NCBI GenBank assembly: GCA_000436035.1
Contig: FR893281.1
Coordinates: 1 to 42,569 of the forward strand
Length of the DNA: 42,569 nucleotides
From: Prevotella sp. CAG:732
GTDB taxonomy: Bacteria > Bacteroidota > Bacteroidia > Bacteroidales > Bacteroidaceae
Direction: 5' to 3'
The notes under the pieces were generated by a model that was not told the origin of the DNA, did not search any database, and worked only from the letters and a program-made list of their open reading frames with translations. Position 1 is the first letter of the stretch; every line of letters starts with the position of its first letter. Positions 41,496-42,569 of the stretch are shown here, one piece after another. The translations under genes were made by a program, and so were the position numbers.

Positions 41496-42551
41496 TTATT
41501 CCTCTGCAAATGCAGCGGCTTCGGCGGCAGCGATGATATCCTCACGGCTCTGTATCTTAGGCTGTGCGGAAATATCGCTCAAATCAAATTCATCTTCTTC
41601 CTGTGAATCGGTTGTCTCGACAGTATTTACCTTCTTGACAACCCTATCCTCGAAAACCTCTTCCTTGAAGACATTCTCATGCTTCTCCGGTTCTTTAGTT
41701 TCCGTATTCTGAGAGATAATGAAGTCATCCTTCACCTCAGTATCAGGAACATTCTCCACAGGTTCCTCTTCCATCTTGGTTCTGTTAGCCTTGGCAGAGA
41801 ATACAGCATCTATAAACTGCGGTTCCTTGCGCAATCGCTCCAGGGTAAGCTTACAAGCAGCCTGCTGGCTTTCCTTCTTGGAATATCCAGTGCCCTTGTC
41901 ACCCTCTATGCCTTCTATCGTCACCAGGAAAGTAAACATAGGGTTTCCATTACCATCCTTCTTCTGGTCGCATAATACAAACTCAATGTTCACGCGGTTC
42001 TTCTGGCTCCATTCGATAAGCTTGCTCTTGAAGTTGACCTCCTTATAAGCCACCTTATCGATGTTGATCATTTTTGCCAGAATGCGCTGCTTCATGAATT
42101 TCATGCAGGCATCATAACCACGGTCCAAATAGATGGCACCCACCAAAGCTTCGAAAGCATTTCCTCCCATATAGCTGTTATGAGAAGAACTGTGTCCGTT
42201 AGATAAAACAAGTTGGTTGACTCCCATCTCCTGGGCTAATTTATTGAGCGTATCACGCTGCACCAATTTACTTCTTGTATTGGTAAGAAATCCCTCACGC
42301 TTTCCAGGGAAATGTTGATATACAATATCGCCCACAACAGCATCCAGCACGGCATCTCCCAAGAATTCCAATCGCTCATTGTTGACAGGCTTTCCCTTGG
42401 CATTACGGTGCATAATGCTCTTATGCATCAGCGCCATCTTATAATAACTGATATTGTGAGGATAGAAACCAAGAATCTGGTACAAAGAAAAATAAAGCTC
42501 TTTGTCCTTGCGGAAAGAGAGCTTTATTCTATCTATTAAATTATTCAGCAT
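41496..42551 (-). CDS. rnc: Ribonuclease III with long acidic C-terminal tail
   Basis: A 351-residue double-stranded-RNA endonuclease for rRNA and mRNA processing. The RNase III domain has the signature NERLEFLGDAVLD (58-70) with Glu62 and Asp66, and the second metal site is 'GGNAFEALVGAIYLD' (129-143) with Glu134; Asn131 stands where E. coli has Asp. The double-stranded-RNA-binding domain spans about 173-243 ('FKSKLIEWSQKN' to 'SQQAACKLTLERL'). A further 105 or so residues are acidic and low in complexity, which is long for the family. The start is at 42551, 18 bases from the window edge; the upstream neighbour lies outside the window. Confidence 0.96.
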   Translation of the reverse strand: MLNNLIDRIKLSFRKDKELYFSLYQILGFYPHNISYYKMALMHKSIMHRNAKGKPVNNERLEFLGDAVLDAVVGDIVYQHFPGKREGFLTNTRSKLVQRDTLNKLAQEMGVNQLVLSNGHSSSHNSYMGGNAFEALVGAIYLDRGYDACMKFMKQRILAKMINIDKVAYKEVNFKSKLIEWSQKNRVNIEFVLCDQKKDGNGNPMFTFLVTIEGIEGDKGTGYSKKESQQAACKLTLERLRKEPQFIDAVFSAKANRTKMEEEPVENVPDTEVKDDFIISQNTETKEPEKHENVFKEEVFEDRVVKKVNTVETTDSQEEDEFDLSDISAQPKIQSREDIIAAAEAAAFAEE

Positions 42552-42569
42552 ACTTCTTGAATACTACAC

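Overview
The window is chromosomal DNA from a Bacteroidota bacterium, most likely a Prevotella/Segatella copri-like gut species. The evidence is SusC/SusD pairs with ECF sigma/FecR regulators, the long form of IspG, TAnnTTTG promoter boxes (mostly TATCTTTG) with upstream TTTG, AT-rich leaders without strong Shine-Dalgarno sites, and DUF3108, GH3-like and DUF6078 families. No rRNA, tRNA, CRISPR array or insertion-sequence transposase was seen.

Layout. (1) 1-8.3 kb, + strand, mainly core genes: a conserved hypothetical gene, rpoN, a PAP2-like membrane protein, purE, ispG, then a response regulator / CPBP-like membrane protein / histidine kinase operon. (2) 8.35-18.4 kb, + strand, transport locus 1: ECF sigma, FecR anti-sigma, SusC, SusD, a ThuA-like/DsbD-N-like fusion and a TlpA-like thioredoxin (CGWC). 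(3) 18.5-26.9 kb, accessory island: three intact P-loop ATPases and one ATPase stub, an aldo/keto reductase downstream of the stub, and a VapE/DUF6078 element full of short repeats. (4) 35.2-27.0 kb, - strand, transport locus 2: ECF sigma, FecR, SusC, SusD, TlpA-like thioredoxin (CGPC). (5) 35.2-39.7 kb, - strand: a GH3-like protein, an Ig-like lipoprotein and a DUF3108 protein, followed by a fourth intact ATPase on the + strand (39.98-41.4 kb) and rnc on the - strand.

How the genes work together. The two transport loci are same-order paralogues that converge on the accessory island. In each, a SusC with an N-terminal STN domain can signal to FecR and release the ECF factor, which would then drive the susCD-thioredoxin genes. 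Both end in periplasmic thioredoxin-fold proteins, so substrate uptake is probably coupled to thiol/disulfide chemistry.

The most unusual signals are these. The VapE-like helicase gene lies between two inverted modules of 10-bp iteron-like repeats (GGTGAAGAGT) with a degenerate 22-bp array on one side and a G-run repeat on the other. Every ATPase gene of the island and the outlier at 40 kb has its own palindromic sequence at its promoter, including three palindromes spaced exactly 41 bp apart. A 31-bp tandem duplication frameshifts the last residues of RpoN just after the RpoN box. The aldo/keto reductase appears to have been placed behind the promoter of a truncated ATPase gene.
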